This document shows, one piece after another, positions 15,053-24,553 of a stretch of DNA of 64,000 nucleotides (within the stretch, counting starts at the first letter, position 1; every line of letters starts with the position of its first letter). The translations under genes were made by a program, and so were the position numbers. This stretch comes from Bacteroidales bacterium (GTDB taxonomy: Bacteria; Bacteroidota; Bacteroidia; Bacteroidales; VadinHA17). Below the pieces are notes generated by a model. It was not told the origin of the DNA, did no database searches, and saw only the letters and a program-made list of their open reading frames with translations. Where the stretch lies: positions 1-64,000 of the forward strand of contig JANTGF010000010.1 of NCBI GenBank assembly GCA_024763075.1, written 5' to 3'.

Positions 15053-17875
15053 TTACTTCAGCTCATCCACTTTCGTTCGTGCAGTTTCCAGAATCATCTT
15101 CGATTTCTCGTTGGCTTCTTTTATCAGATTTTCTGCCTGTTTGTCTCCTTCTTCTCTGACTTTGGTGGCAGCAATTTTAGCCAGACCCTGAGCAATGGCA
15201 CCTTTCCCCTCTGCCTCTTTTATGATTTTATCTGCCGAGTTATTTGCTTCACGTTTAATGTTTTCAGCTGCTTCGGTGGCCATTTTTTTTATGTTCTCCG
15301 CTTCCTTTTCGGCTTCTTTCATTATTTTCTCCGCTTCATCGGATGCTGTACTTTTTACTTCCTCCACTAATTTCTCTTTTTCCTTCTCAATCTGAATTTT
15401 CACTTCTTCTTTCACCGATTGGCTCAGGCTAGCTCCCCCCCCTTTTCCAAAAGATTCGATATTTAAAGCAGGATCATACATTTTTCCGGTTAACCTGAAG
15501 TTTACCGGTATTATTTCACCCGGTACAAAATCTACTCCCAAGCTCTTAGCCTGCTCCGAAAGACCGTCAATAACCCCGTTTGCTGCAGTTCCCAATTCTT
15601 TCCTGGGTATCTCTGTTTTTATCAGGTAATTCAAGCGCTGATCAAGTCCGTGTTGTCCGCTCATATTCATTTTTATATCACCTGCCTTTATATCAAACGG
15701 AGCTACGATTACATTTCCGTCCCTGACTTCAAAAGAACCACTAAAGTCCTTCATTTCAGCTGTATAGGAAGGATCCATTTTCAGCAGCTTCTTCATCATG
15801 CCAAATAACTTCGCATTTACTACCTGAATGCCTTCGGTACGTAAGGTCCCCTTACCGTTTATGCTTGAAACGACCGGGTACATATCCTTTCCAAAGCTGC
15901 CGGAATAATCAAACCCAATAAATATTTTACCTTTTAAACTTTTCGCAAAGGGAGCCAGTGACTGAAGTGTATGAAAGCTATGAAACGCATCAGGGATATC
16001 AAGATTTTTAACATACAAGTGCATACTGATTTCAGGCCGGAGTGTATCTGATGTATCATAAAATCCTGAAGCATCAACAAAACCATCATACAAGTCCATG
16101 CGGAAATTTTCAATTGTTAATTTTCTGTTATTGAGGCTTAGGATGCCTTTGATCTCTTCTGGTTTAAAATCCCCGTAAGAAAGTTTTTTCACATTAGTAT
16201 GAAACTGAAGATCAAGGTTTTCAGGAATTGCTATGGAACTGTAAATAATTGTATCCTGATTATCAACAGAGACTTCAGTAACTGTGCTATCCTGATATAG
16301 ATTCATCAATTCTATTGCGTTTACGAAGTTTGAATTCAGACTGAAAGACCCCCGGAGCAAATCATCTTTTAAATAATAAAGCAGATAATTCGTAAAATTA
16401 CCTTCGAAAGACAAATCACTTTGGCCAATTTTCATCCGGCAAACAGGAATACTCAATTTTTCCGGGCTGAATTTCAGGCTTGCATTACCAATTTCAAGGG
16501 GTAATGAGAGATCTGTACTTTCATACATGAAATTCTCCAAATTCAGGTATCCTTCAGCCTTTGTGTTTGTATAATTTCCAGCCTCAATATCCGACATTCT
16601 CACATCGAACTTCAGGTCAGCATCCAATAGTCCTTCAATTTTCTCATTTTCTATAGACATCAGCCCTTCAAAATCAGCTAAGCGAAGGCGGGTTTTTAAA
16701 AATGCTTTTATCTGCGGATTACTTATTGGAGTCCGGATATGCCACTCTGAGTTAAATGGGTTTCCTGCCAGTTCAAAAGAAAAATTCTCCACATCCAGGG
16801 AGGTTTTATCCAGGTCATCACCCTTAACACCGGCTTTTGCAAGAAGGTTTATTTTTTTCATTTCTGATGGAAGATCAGGGTAACTGAATGAACCGTTTTC
16901 AACTTTCAGCTCCATCCGGGCATCGGGATAAGTAGAATCAGTTGCTGTATAAGCTCCTTTTATTCTGGCGTTCAGACTGAAATTGCCTGCTGCCTTAAGA
17001 TCCTGATATTCTTTCAGATATAGTTCAGGGATCAAAGACAGAAGGGATTCAAAACGATTGTTATCTGCACGGAATTCCAGATCCACACGGGGATCATCAC
17101 CTGAAAGATCAACAGTGCCATCCAGATTCAGTTTCAACGCATTTAATAAAAAAGATTGTTTTGTCAGGGTATATACCGAAAGGTCAGGATCTGCCTCCAT
17201 ACTGCCTTTCCACTCAAACTTTACCTGATTCAGCAATGGAATACCACCTGATTTGAAAAATACTGACTCAACTACATTATTTATCTGAATCCCTATTTTC
17301 TCCGGTCCGGCTTTTCCTGATGCCAGTAAATTCCAGTGTTGAAGGGATGCGTACATTTTATCAGGGATGCTCCGGTAGGTTAAAACAGCATCTTTTATTT
17401 CAAATTTTTTAAGCTTTACAGTTAATTCTGTATCCTCCTGAACGGAATCCTGTGCCACAGATTCAGTCTCTTTCATAATATCCCAGTTTGGCTTTCCATT
17501 TTCAGGAATCATAAGACGGATCACCGGGTCTGACAAAGTAATTTCCTTAATTTGGATTCCTGATTTTCTGAAAACCGAAAGCAAATCAATCCCTAACTTC
17601 AAACTTTTCAGGTTTAACAGTGTATCAGATTCATAATTATCCACACCTGAAATTGAAAGATCATCCACGCGCACTCTCAGATCGGGAAAAGAAGCTAACA
17701 AGCTTATTTTGAAATTCTTAAAATAAACCTTTGCATTCAGGTTTTTGTTGATTCCGGTTGTAAAAACCTGCTTAATTTCTGCTTTAAAAAAAACAGGAAT
17801 AATTGTCAGAATCAGAATTATAAGCAAGAAAAGGATGCTTAGTGCTTTCAGAAATTTTTTAACCATTGTTTTCAT
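15053..17875 (-). CDS. AsmA family protein with helical C-terminal tail
   Basis: 940 aa. It has an N-terminal membrane anchor (residues 8-30, LKALSILFLLIILILTIIPV), an AsmA N-terminal domain (to about 200), a long beta-rich middle, and the AsmA C-terminal region (about 640-790, including GLSEQAKSLGVDFVPGEIIP). AsmA-like proteins form periplasmic bridges thought to move phospholipid between membranes. The last 110 residues (about 825-940) are an almost uninterrupted Lys/Glu/Ala helix with repeating units such as EAEKEAENIKKMATEAAENI, unusual for the family. It lies 125 bases downstream of the histidine kinase gene on the same strand. Met4 (MVKKFLK) is an alternative start. Confidence 0.88.
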   Translation of the reverse strand: MKTMVKKFLKALSILFLLIILILTIIPVFFKAEIKQVFTTGINKNLNAKVYFKNFKISLLASFPDLRVRVDDLSISGVDNYESDTLLNLKSLKLGIDLLSVFRKSGIQIKEITLSDPVIRLMIPENGKPNWDIMKETESVAQDSVQEDTELTVKLKKFEIKDAVLTYRSIPDKMYASLQHWNLLASGKAGPEKIGIQINNVVESVFFKSGGIPLLNQVKFEWKGSMEADPDLSVYTLTKQSFLLNALKLNLDGTVDLSGDDPRVDLEFRADNNRFESLLSLIPELYLKEYQDLKAAGNFSLNARIKGAYTATDSTYPDARMELKVENGSFSYPDLPSEMKKINLLAKAGVKGDDLDKTSLDVENFSFELAGNPFNSEWHIRTPISNPQIKAFLKTRLRLADFEGLMSIENEKIEGLLDADLKFDVRMSDIEAGNYTNTKAEGYLNLENFMYESTDLSLPLEIGNASLKFSPEKLSIPVCRMKIGQSDLSFEGNFTNYLLYYLKDDLLRGSFSLNSNFVNAIELMNLYQDSTVTEVSVDNQDTIIYSSIAIPENLDLQFHTNVKKLSYGDFKPEEIKGILSLNNRKLTIENFRMDLYDGFVDASGFYDTSDTLRPEISMHLYVKNLDIPDAFHSFHTLQSLAPFAKSLKGKIFIGFDYSGSFGKDMYPVVSSINGKGTLRTEGIQVVNAKLFGMMKKLLKMDPSYTAEMKDFSGSFEVRDGNVIVAPFDIKAGDIKMNMSGQHGLDQRLNYLIKTEIPRKELGTAANGVIDGLSEQAKSLGVDFVPGEIIPVNFRLTGKMYDPALNIESFGKGGGASLSQSVKEEVKIQIEKEKEKLVEEVKSTASDEAEKIMKEAEKEAENIKKMATEAAENIKREANNSADKIIKEAEGKGAIAQGLAKIAATKVREEGDKQAENLIKEANEKSKMILETARTKVDELK

Positions 17876-18000
17876 GCGTATATCAGATACTTTACGGGGT
17901 ACTTTAAAACTTTACGAAAGTATTTGATCAATAGTTTCGAAGTGTGATCCTTTTACAAAATGATGAAATTTATAATTCATTCATCCTATTGACAAATAAA

Positions 18001-19710
18001 TTAATTCAAAATTTCTCCAAGTGCAGAAAACAGGTCATTTTTATTGATGGGTTTGGAAAAATATTTATTGAAACCCATCTCTTCAATCTTTTGTTTTTCA
18101 TCTTCCATAGCGAAGGCAGTAATGGCAAAAACAGGCACTTCCTTATTCTTACTCCTGATATGCTCAAAAACCTGAATTCCATTTAGTTCCGGCATTTTTA
18201 AATCCAGAATGATAACATCGAAGTTTCTCTCTTTCTCAAACAGATCCACGGCAATCCTTCCATTTTCCGCCCGGGCAATACTTATACCGGTAGGCTTAAA
18301 CATTTCCTGGTATAATTTATAATTAAGTTCTTCATCTTCAGCAATAAGTAATCGTTTACCTGCCCAGGGAGCATCTTTCTCCTCATCTTCTTTCTCAGGT
18401 TTACTTATATTTGCCACCTCTTTAAAAGGCAGATTGAAATAAAAAACAGAACCCTTTCCTTTTTCAGACTGTAGCCATATTTCACCATCCATCATCTCTA
18501 CCAATTGTTTACTGATTGCCAGGCCCAGGCCTGTTCCCCGGTATAATTTTTTTGTTCCTCCCTCCACTTTATAGAAGCGGTCAAAAATAATTTCCTGTTC
18601 TTCTTTGCTAATGCCTATCCCCGTGTCACTAACGAAAAATTGTAATTCCTGAAGTCCGGATCTCTTATATCCAAAAATCACTTTCCCGGAATCTGTAAAT
18701 TTCAAGGCATTCTCAATGAGATTTGAAAAAATCTGTTTAAGACGGAATGGGTCCATAATTATCTGATCAACAGTATTCTTATCCTGAATATCTAATTTAA
18801 GTTCAATATTATTTTTAAATGATTTTCCTTTCTCCGCTTCAAAACTTTGAAGAATCTCCCTGAGTAAATTATTCAGGTCAAAGGTTTTATGAATGATTTT
18901 CCCCTGCCCCGATTCAATTTCTGACAGGTCAAGGATTTCATTTATGAGACGCAATAATGTTTCACCGCTTTCATTAATAATTTTCACATAATTATCACGG
19001 GCCTCAGGATTGGTTTCATGAATAAGAAGCTGACTGAACCCAATGATCCCATTCATGGGTGTACGTATTTCATGAGACATATTAGACAGAAAAGAGGATT
19101 TCAGCATATCAGATTGTTCTGCTTTTTCTTTCTCTTTAAGGTAATAACTTTTTGTATAATAAATGAAAAAAGAGATGATCAGTATTATAGGTATCAAAAA
19201 TGTTATATGATCAATGATTCTGGCTTTCTCACTCGGGTATGTTGAAATCACATCCGGATAAATCAACTCCAACAGCAACAGCAATATAATGGTAAGAGTG
19301 TACATGGAAATCATACCAACCAGCAAATTACCTCTGAAAAACAGTAAAATAAATATTAGGAGAGCAAAAAAGACATCCAAGACCGGACTTTTTGAGCCAC
19401 CACTCTCAATCCAGAGAAGGGATAAAACAACCAGCATAAAAATAAAAGAAGTGTACAACACAGGTGTATAAATCTTTCTGAACCGCGATAAATAATAAAA
19501 ACCCGATAAAGTTATTCCAATCAGGCCTGGTAAAATAATAGCGGTTTTTGATAAGCCCATAGCAGCGTTTAATGCAACACTGTAGAGTGATACAGTTGCT
19601 CCAAACAGCATAAAAGCATTAAGGAATCTTTGTTCCATGATAAATTCGGAGCGCGGACCCAGAAGCATGGTACCCCAGCTATGCAATTTATTCTTAATAT
19701 TTGTTATCAT
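18001..19710 (-). CDS. Membrane hybrid sensor histidine kinase
   Basis: 569 aa. Five to six transmembrane segments occupy about 30-190, with no large periplasmic sensor loop. A HisKA domain has His213 in [13 protein letters not shown]. The ATPase domain spans about 320-430 (N-box LIENALKF, G1 DTGIGI, G2 GTGLGLAI). A C-terminal receiver domain spans 452-569 with Asp459 and phospho-acceptor Asp503 ([13 protein letters not shown]) and a conserved Lys in FSKP. It should sense a membrane or small-molecule signal and pass phosphate to its own receiver; no output DNA-binding domain or partner regulator is nearby. It is followed by the AsmA gene. Confidence 0.93.
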   Translation of the reverse strand: MITNIKNKLHSWGTMLLGPRSEFIMEQRFLNAFMLFGATVSLYSVALNAAMGLSKTAIILPGLIGITLSGFYYLSRFRKIYTPVLYTSFIFMLVVLSLLWIESGGSKSPVLDVFFALLIFILLFFRGNLLVGMISMYTLTIILLLLLELIYPDVISTYPSEKARIIDHITFLIPIILIISFFIYYTKSYYLKEKEKAEQSDMLKSSFLSNMSHEIRTPMNGIIGFSQLLIHETNPEARDNYVKIINESGETLLRLINEILDLSEIESGQGKIIHKTFDLNNLLREILQSFEAEKGKSFKNNIELKLDIQDKNTVDQIIMDPFRLKQIFSNLIENALKFTDSGKVIFGYKRSGLQELQFFVSDTGIGISKEEQEIIFDRFYKVEGGTKKLYRGTGLGLAISKQLVEMMDGEIWLQSEKGKGSVFYFNLPFKEVANISKPEKEDEEKDAPWAGKRLLIAEDEELNYKLYQEMFKPTGISIARAENGRIAVDLFEKERNFDVIILDLKMPELNGIQVFEHIRSKNKEVPVFAITAFAMEDEKQKIEEMGFNKYFSKPINKNDLFSALGEILN

Positions 19711-19966
19711 TTAGAGTCAAATTTTTAAAATCAGGTAAAAGTAATAATTTTCTTTAGATGTAAAGAGAGAACTCTTACAATCCTCTTATTTAGTTAAAGG
19801 ATATGGTTTTACAGTTTTGAGACCTTCGTTGTTGCAGGAAAACCTGAATAGAAATTACTTGACTAATTCATAAAAAATCCGTATATTTAGGGGGTACTCA
19901 TAAGAGATAATTTATTTTCTCTTTCATATGGAATTTGCATAAATAGCAGTATATAAGTAATATATA

Positions 19967-21508
19967 ATGAAGTCTGTCATTCAGTTATCATGCATTTTGC
20001 TTTTACTGGCCGCTACGGCCTCTACATGCACTGCACAAAACCAATCTGCCATGAAAAATAAAAATGTACAACCGGTTAACCGGCAAGCTGTTGTTGCCGG
20101 AAGTTTTTACCCTTCGGATCCTGTGGAATTAAGGTCAACTTTGGAAGGATTTTTCAAGAAAGCGGGGGAAGTAAAGCATCAGGGTAGTATCAGGGCGCTG
20201 ATTTCCCCACATGCCGGCTATGTATTCTCCGGTTTTGTTGCTGCTTCAGCCTATCGTCAGCTTGACAGGGAGGCGGAGTATGAACATGTTTTTGTGATCG
20301 GTTCCAGTCATCATACCGGATTCTATGGTGCTTCTATTTACAATAAAGGAAATTATGAAACTCCCCTGGGTGAGGTGGAAGTGGATACTGACCTCGCATC
20401 GAAGCTTATAAAGGATAATTCCTGCTTTACTTTTAACGAAGAAGCACACAAGAGGGAACACTCTCTTGAAGTGCAACTCCCTTTTCTGCAATACCGGTTA
20501 AACAAGCCTTTTAAGATCATTCCTATTGTTTTGGGTTCACAGAGTCCGGATGTTTCAGAAAAGATTGCTAAAGCCCTGGAGCCCTGGTTTACCGCAGGAA
20601 ACCTGTTCGTTTTCAGCACTGATCTCTCTCATTATCCAACATGGGAAGAGGCCAATAAAGCCGATGCTCATACCATAAAAGGGATTTTGAGCGGCTCACC
20701 GGACCAGCTTCTTCGGGCACTCCAGGAAAATGAACAGGAGAACTACCCGGGATTACTAACTAGCATGTGTGGCTGGCCTGCAGTTTTAAGTCTGCTGGAT
20801 ATTACAAGCAGCCTGGGCGGTTTTGGTTATCACAAAGCACTTTACAAAAACTCGGGAGATACTCCCTATGGCAATCATCAGCGGGTGGTGGGCTACGTAT
20901 CAGTAATTGTTACAGATGATAATAGTTCTGAAGAAAAAGCATTTCTTACAGAAAAAGATAAAAGAACGCTGCTTAAAATAGCAAGGAATACCCTTACGGA
21001 AAAGATCGTTTACAACCGTTTTTCCAAAATTGAAACCAAAGCTTTTTCTTCCACTCTCCTCACTCCTGCCGGAGCATTTGTAACCCTTCATACTGCTGAA
21101 GGGCAATTAAGAGGATGTATCGGCCGGTTTCAGCCGGAGATTCCCTTATTCAAAGTAGTAAAAGAAATGGCTATTTCCGCAGCATTGAATGATTACCGCT
21201 TTTCTCCGGTAAAAGCAGAAGAGATTCCTTCTTTGGATATAGAAATTTCCGTATTAACCCCTTTGAAGAAAATCAACAGCATTGATGAACTGCAGCTGGG
21301 GAAGGATGGTATTTACATCCGTAATGACGGACGATCCGGAACTTTTCTTCCCCAGGTAGCTGAAAGTACAGGCTGGAGTAAAGAAGAGTTCCTGGGACAT
21401 TGTTCAAGGGATAAAGCCGGTTTAGGTTGGGATGGCTGGAAAGATGCCGATTTATTTACCTATCAGGCAATTATCTTTTCAGAGAAAGAAATGGGGATAA
21501 AACATTGA
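19967..21508 (+). CDS. Exported Memo-AMMECR1 fusion protein
   Basis: 513 aa. An N-terminal signal peptide (to about residue 24, ending in STCTAQ) precedes a Memo (MEMO1/AmmeMemoRadiSam B) domain at about 38-312 (AGSFYPSDP, SPHAGYVFSG, GSSHHTGFYG, STDLSHYP). An AMMECR1 (system protein A) domain follows at about 325-512 (LRGCIGRFQP, EIPSLDIEISVLTPL). Genes for these two and a radical-SAM protein occur together in many bacteria and archaea, with no settled function. The radical-SAM partner is not in this window. Fusion plus a predicted export signal is the notable feature. The short first hydrophobic stretch and internal Met26 (MKNKNVQP) leave open a cytosolic form. Confidence 0.88.
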   Translation: MKSVIQLSCILLLLAATASTCTAQNQSAMKNKNVQPVNRQAVVAGSFYPSDPVELRSTLEGFFKKAGEVKHQGSIRALISPHAGYVFSGFVAASAYRQLDREAEYEHVFVIGSSHHTGFYGASIYNKGNYETPLGEVEVDTDLASKLIKDNSCFTFNEEAHKREHSLEVQLPFLQYRLNKPFKIIPIVLGSQSPDVSEKIAKALEPWFTAGNLFVFSTDLSHYPTWEEANKADAHTIKGILSGSPDQLLRALQENEQENYPGLLTSMCGWPAVLSLLDITSSLGGFGYHKALYKNSGDTPYGNHQRVVGYVSVIVTDDNSSEEKAFLTEKDKRTLLKIARNTLTEKIVYNRFSKIETKAFSSTLLTPAGAFVTLHTAEGQLRGCIGRFQPEIPLFKVVKEMAISAALNDYRFSPVKAEEIPSLDIEISVLTPLKKINSIDELQLGKDGIYIRNDGRSGTFLPQVAESTGWSKEEFLGHCSRDKAGLGWDGWKDADLFTYQAIIFSEKEMGIKH

Positions 21509-21535
21509 CATACGGTTAGTCAGAGACAATGCCTG

Positions 21536-21700
21536 AGATTTAAAATGCCTAGAATGCCTAAAATTCAAAATGCTTAGAATGCCTGGAATTCAAAATGCCT
21601 AAAATGCCTAAAATTTAAAGTGCCTAAAATGCCTAAACTGCCTAAAATTTAAAATGACTAAAATTAAAATTGTCTGAAATGTCTAACATTTAAAATACTT
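21536..21700. repeat. Degenerate tandem array of AAAATGCCT
   Basis: About a dozen 9-bp units (AAAATGCCT, AGAATGCCT, AAAGTGCCT) are interspersed with AAAATTT/C spacers, giving a higher-order period near 25 bp. It decays toward the 3' end. The inverted complement of its last part recurs at 61911-61955. It begins 28 bases after the Memo-AMMECR1 stop codon. Confidence 0.8.
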
Positions 21701-21769
21701 AATATGAAAAATGAGTAAATGCTGTCGACTTATTTCTGTGATGTAAAAATGACTGCTCACTCCCTTATT

Positions 21770-21797
21770 ATGAAATAATATTACGGTACTCTGCACC
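21770..21797 (-). repeat. Dispersed repeat shared with 62197-62224
   Basis: On the minus strand the block reads GGTGCAG, A, GTACCGTAATATTATTT, then CAT. It matches 62197-62224 on the plus strand at all but two positions. Together with the AAAATGCCT array it makes the spacers at 21.5-21.8 kb and 61.9-62.2 kb partly homologous in opposite orientation. Confidence 0.65.
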
Positions 21798-21844
21798 TCC
21801 TCATTCTCCCTTTGAGTCTTGGATTTTTTCCGAAAACCAGCAAA

Positions 21845-21860
21845 CTTTTTCAGCAAACCC
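21845..21860 (-). repeat. Solitary copy of a MITE terminal repeat
   Basis: CTTTTTCAGCAAACCC is the exact reverse complement of the 16-bp left end of the MITE at 55009-55220. No partner end is found within several hundred bases, so this may be a decayed element. Confidence 0.5.
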
Positions 21861-21902
21861 TTTTATTGTTCTTTTCAGAAACCAAAGGAACAATAGAAAT
21901 CG

Positions 21903-21939
21903 CGAAACAGTTGAAATCTATGATTTCTTTACTGTTTCG
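21903..21939. repeat. Stem-loop in the spacer before yjbQ
   Basis: CGAAACAGT-T-GAAATC-TAT-GATTTC-TTT-ACTGTTTCG forms a 9-bp plus 6-bp stem with a small internal loop and a 3-nt apex. A second dyad, ATTGTTC..GAACAAT, lies just upstream (21866-21897), and CCAAAGG..CCTTGG just downstream. The rest of 21861-22168 is AT-rich with a run of ATTTTCAAA words and no gene. Confidence 0.6.
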
Positions 21940-22168
21940 AGCATCCTCTTCCAAAGGAGTCCCCTTGGGAGAAAAACAAAGAAAATTAACAATATTCTGT
22001 TTTTCGGGACCATTGAAACCCACCAGAAACAAGCTCAACCAGCAAATAACCTATTTCCGAGATTACCACTCCATTTTCAAATCAAACAATTTTCAAATTT
22101 TCAAATTGATTTTTTACCTTCTCTCCGTCACCCCGTCACTCTTTCAATCCTTCATCCTTCATCCTTCA

Positions 22169-22582
22169 TCACTCCCCATAAACCGTAACCACCAGTTCTC
22201 TGGGACCTCCGTAATTCCGGAATTCACAAAGATATATTCCCTGCCAGATCCCTATGTTCAGCCTGTGATTAGTAATCGGGATTGTTACAGAAGACCCAAG
22301 CAGGGAAGATTTTAAATGTGCTGGCATATCATCGGCTCCTTCTATGGTATGCCGGTAAACCGGGTCATTCTCGGGGATCAGTTTATTCATAAAGGACTCA
22401 AAGTCATCCCGGACAGTAGGATCGGCATTTTCATTAAGAGTGAGTGCTGCAGAAGTATGTTTAATAAAAATATGGGCGATCCCGGTTTCAGGCAAGTCAT
22501 CCAGATATTTTTCCAGGAAGGAACTGATTAAATGATATCCCCTGGGAAATCGTGGCAGTTTTACATTTACTTGTGTAACCAT
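22169..22582 (-). CDS. yjbQ: YjbQ/UPF0047 family protein
   Basis: 137 aa, full length for the family. The conserved signatures are present: FIKHTSAALTLNENADP (about 43-59), EGADDMPAHLKSSLLG, and WQGIYLCEFRN near the C-terminus. Members show thiamin-phosphate-synthase-like activity in complementation tests, but the physiological role is not settled. It is a cytosolic trimer in known structures. It stands alone on the minus strand between two spacers. Confidence 0.93.
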   Translation of the reverse strand: MVTQVNVKLPRFPRGYHLISSFLEKYLDDLPETGIAHIFIKHTSAALTLNENADPTVRDDFESFMNKLIPENDPVYRHTIEGADDMPAHLKSSLLGSSVTIPITNHRLNIGIWQGIYLCEFRNYGGPRELVVTVYGE

Positions 22583-22743
22583 AAGTCATTATATTTTAAT
22601 AGATTGTAGCTTAGTCAGATTTAAAAATAGCAATAAACAAATATACATTTTTTAGCATCTCATTCAATATAGAACATTAAACTATAACCAATTTTAATTA
22701 AATCCAACCGGGGAATTGGTTCTTTTTACAGGAACACTGGCAT

Positions 22744-22751
22744 TATTTTTG
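22744..22751 (+). promoter_or_regulatory. Candidate -7 box for the 22.8-kb lipoprotein gene
   Basis: TATTTTTG matches TAnnTTTG and lies 40 nt before the ATG. A TTGG occurs 25 nt upstream, longer than the usual spacer. Confidence 0.35.
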
Positions 22752-22791
22752 CACCGAAAACCATGAAACCATTTCACTTTTTATTACCTTC

Positions 22792-23232
22792 ATGAGAACA
22801 ATAACATTCATTCTGGTTTTTACTTTTATTGGACTTAGCTGTGAAAAAAATACTTCTTTACTGGAGTATACTTCAGAGAAAGTAAAATTTTATACTGATG
22901 CCGGCTCTTATCATGAAAAAGACAGCATTGATCTGTTCCTTGAAAATAATTCATCAAATGATCTGATCACAGGTCTAAGATGCGGACAATATCTTGAGAT
23001 GGGATATCAAATGAAAGAGAAAGACGAATGGTCTGCTGAAAAATATTTCTGGTATGCGCAACTGGATTGCCCGACCTTAATTGATACAATAGAGGCAAAC
23101 AGTACATATAAATACACCTTTTCTGCCACATTGTTTGATACAACGGGTACCTTCAGGCTTTTTCTTCCATACTATATTCCGGAAAAAGATACAAGTTTTA
23201 CTGTCGTTTCAAATTCTTTTGATGTTTACTAA
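22792..23232 (+). CDS. Small lipoprotein of unknown function
   Basis: 146 aa. It has a lipoprotein signal with lipobox GLSC and Cys17, then about 125 residues of beta-rich sequence (YHEKDSIDLFLENNSSNDLI, LIDTIEANSTYKYTFSATLF, TGTFRLFLPYYIPEK). The alternating pattern is that of an immunoglobulin-like fold carrying a domain on intracellular-proteinase-inhibitor-like lines, but I do not recognise a family. Its stop codon overlaps the stop of the convergent methyltransferase gene by 4 bases. Confidence 0.7.
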   Translation: MRTITFILVFTFIGLSCEKNTSLLEYTSEKVKFYTDAGSYHEKDSIDLFLENNSSNDLITGLRCGQYLEMGYQMKEKDEWSAEKYFWYAQLDCPTLIDTIEANSTYKYTFSATLFDTTGTFRLFLPYYIPEKDTSFTVVSNSFDVY

Positions 23233-23786
23233 AAAATACAGGGAATAAACATCCGGGTATGTTTCATGTACTCCCTGTATTCATCGCCAAAATAATCCAG
23301 ATTCTCAACTTCTTCCTGTTTTGCGGTTAAAAACAGAAAAAGACTTGCCACCAACATAGTTGCTACTCCGGTTAAGGTAATGTTTTTAAAGAATGCTCCC
23401 CAGGCCAAAAATAACAGGGAGCTGTAAAGCGGATGCCGGATGGTACGATAAGCTCCTGTTTGGATAAGTTTTGCTGTTTTTTCAAAATCTTTTAATGACT
23501 TATCTGTACGCTGTAAATCCTTGTGACCCGATTTATGAAGCAATAGAAATCCATGAATTGCAAGGAAGGCTGATCCAAAAAGAAAAATCCACGAAATGAC
23601 CTGGTTCCAGCTAAAGGGGTTCTTAAACCAAACATCTGCGTTTAGTAAAATAATGATTGCAATGGTTTCAAATACAAAAAAACGATAAAAACCATGCGAA
23701 GAAAGCTTTTTGAGAGAGATCCTGGAAAACCACAAATTAAAAATGGTGAACAGAACAAAAATACCGGCTTTCAAAAGAAGGTTCAT
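23229..23786 (-). CDS. Isoprenylcysteine/phospholipid methyltransferase-like membrane protein
   Basis: 185 aa with about five transmembrane helices. The C-terminal half carries GAYRTIRHPLYSSLLFLAWG (about 115-134) and a later Glu/Tyr-rich segment (FGDEYREYMKHTRMFIP), the S-adenosylmethionine site of the ICMT/PEMT membrane methyltransferase fold. The natural substrate in bacteria is generally unknown. Its first codon overlaps the stop of the aldolase gene (23783-23786), so the two are translationally coupled. It is convergent with the small lipoprotein gene. Confidence 0.85.
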   Translation of the reverse strand: MNLLLKAGIFVLFTIFNLWFSRISLKKLSSHGFYRFFVFETIAIIILLNADVWFKNPFSWNQVISWIFLFGSAFLAIHGFLLLHKSGHKDLQRTDKSLKDFEKTAKLIQTGAYRTIRHPLYSSLLFLAWGAFFKNITLTGVATMLVASLFLFLTAKQEEVENLDYFGDEYREYMKHTRMFIPCIF

Positions 23787-24532
23787 TCTCTCAATTTTTC
23801 TAAATTCCGTATGGCAGTTTCTGATAAAAGGCTTATATCCACGCTACTCACAAACATGGTAAAACCTTTTTCCTTAAAGGGTATCAGGTACTCAGGGGAA
23901 CCTCCGTAAATGGCCAGACGGATATTGGCCGAATTACACACCGCAGCAATCAAATCTATTGCTTCTACTACCTCCGGGTGGTTTACCTGACCGGCTTTTC
24001 CAAAACTGGAGGAAAGATCATAGGGTCCCACAAAAACAGCATCCACCCCTTTCACTTTTACAATATTTTCAATATGATCCAGGACGTCTTTGTGTTCAGC
24101 CTGCACAATAACTGCAGTTTCATTATTTGTATTTTGAACAGCTTCTTCAAAATTAAGACCATACATATTTGCCCTGGCAAGACCGATGCCCCTCACCCCC
24201 ATTGGCGGATATTTAGCAAAGCTTACTATTTTTTCTGCCTGTTCAGCTGTATTAACCTGTGGAACGACTATCCCTTCTGTCCCAATATCCAGGGCTTTTT
24301 TAATGGTAGTTTCGTGGTGGTCGGGTATCCTGATTATTCCCGGACAGGTACTTCCTGAAGCCTGGAGCAATCCGAGTATGGTTTTGAAGTCAAGCGGACT
24401 ATGCTCCGCATCGATAAATAACCAGTCATAACCGGCCTTTGCCAGCATCTCAGGAATCTCTGGGCTGCCGAGCGTGATTCCCACACCATATAACAGTTCT
24501 CCGTTTAATAATCTTTTTCTGAAATTATACAT
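23783..24532 (-). CDS. HpcH/HpaI family aldolase
   Basis: 249 aa. The TIM-barrel signatures of class II pyruvate aldolases are present: LAKAGYDWLFIDAEHSPLD (about 30-48), GTEGIVVPQV, YPPMGVRGIGLARANMYG, and metal ligands in QAEHKD and FVGPYDLSSSFGK. Family members cleave 2-keto-3-deoxy acids, including 2-keto-3-deoxy-L-rhamnonate, to pyruvate and an aldehyde. That would fit rhamnose or fucose use, but other substrates are as likely. It is translationally coupled to the membrane methyltransferase downstream. It is cytosolic. Confidence 0.9.
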   Translation of the reverse strand: MYNFRKRLLNGELLYGVGITLGSPEIPEMLAKAGYDWLFIDAEHSPLDFKTILGLLQASGSTCPGIIRIPDHHETTIKKALDIGTEGIVVPQVNTAEQAEKIVSFAKYPPMGVRGIGLARANMYGLNFEEAVQNTNNETAVIVQAEHKDVLDHIENIVKVKGVDAVFVGPYDLSSSFGKAGQVNHPEVVEAIDLIAAVCNSANIRLAIYGGSPEYLIPFKEKGFTMFVSSVDISLLSETAIRNLEKLRE

Positions 24533-24553
24533 TACACTTTCTTTAAAGCTTTA

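Noticed and set aside
21812..22315. Open frame of 167 codons
   Set aside because: It crosses a spacer full of dyads and then runs antisense through yjbQ; its composition is not protein-like.
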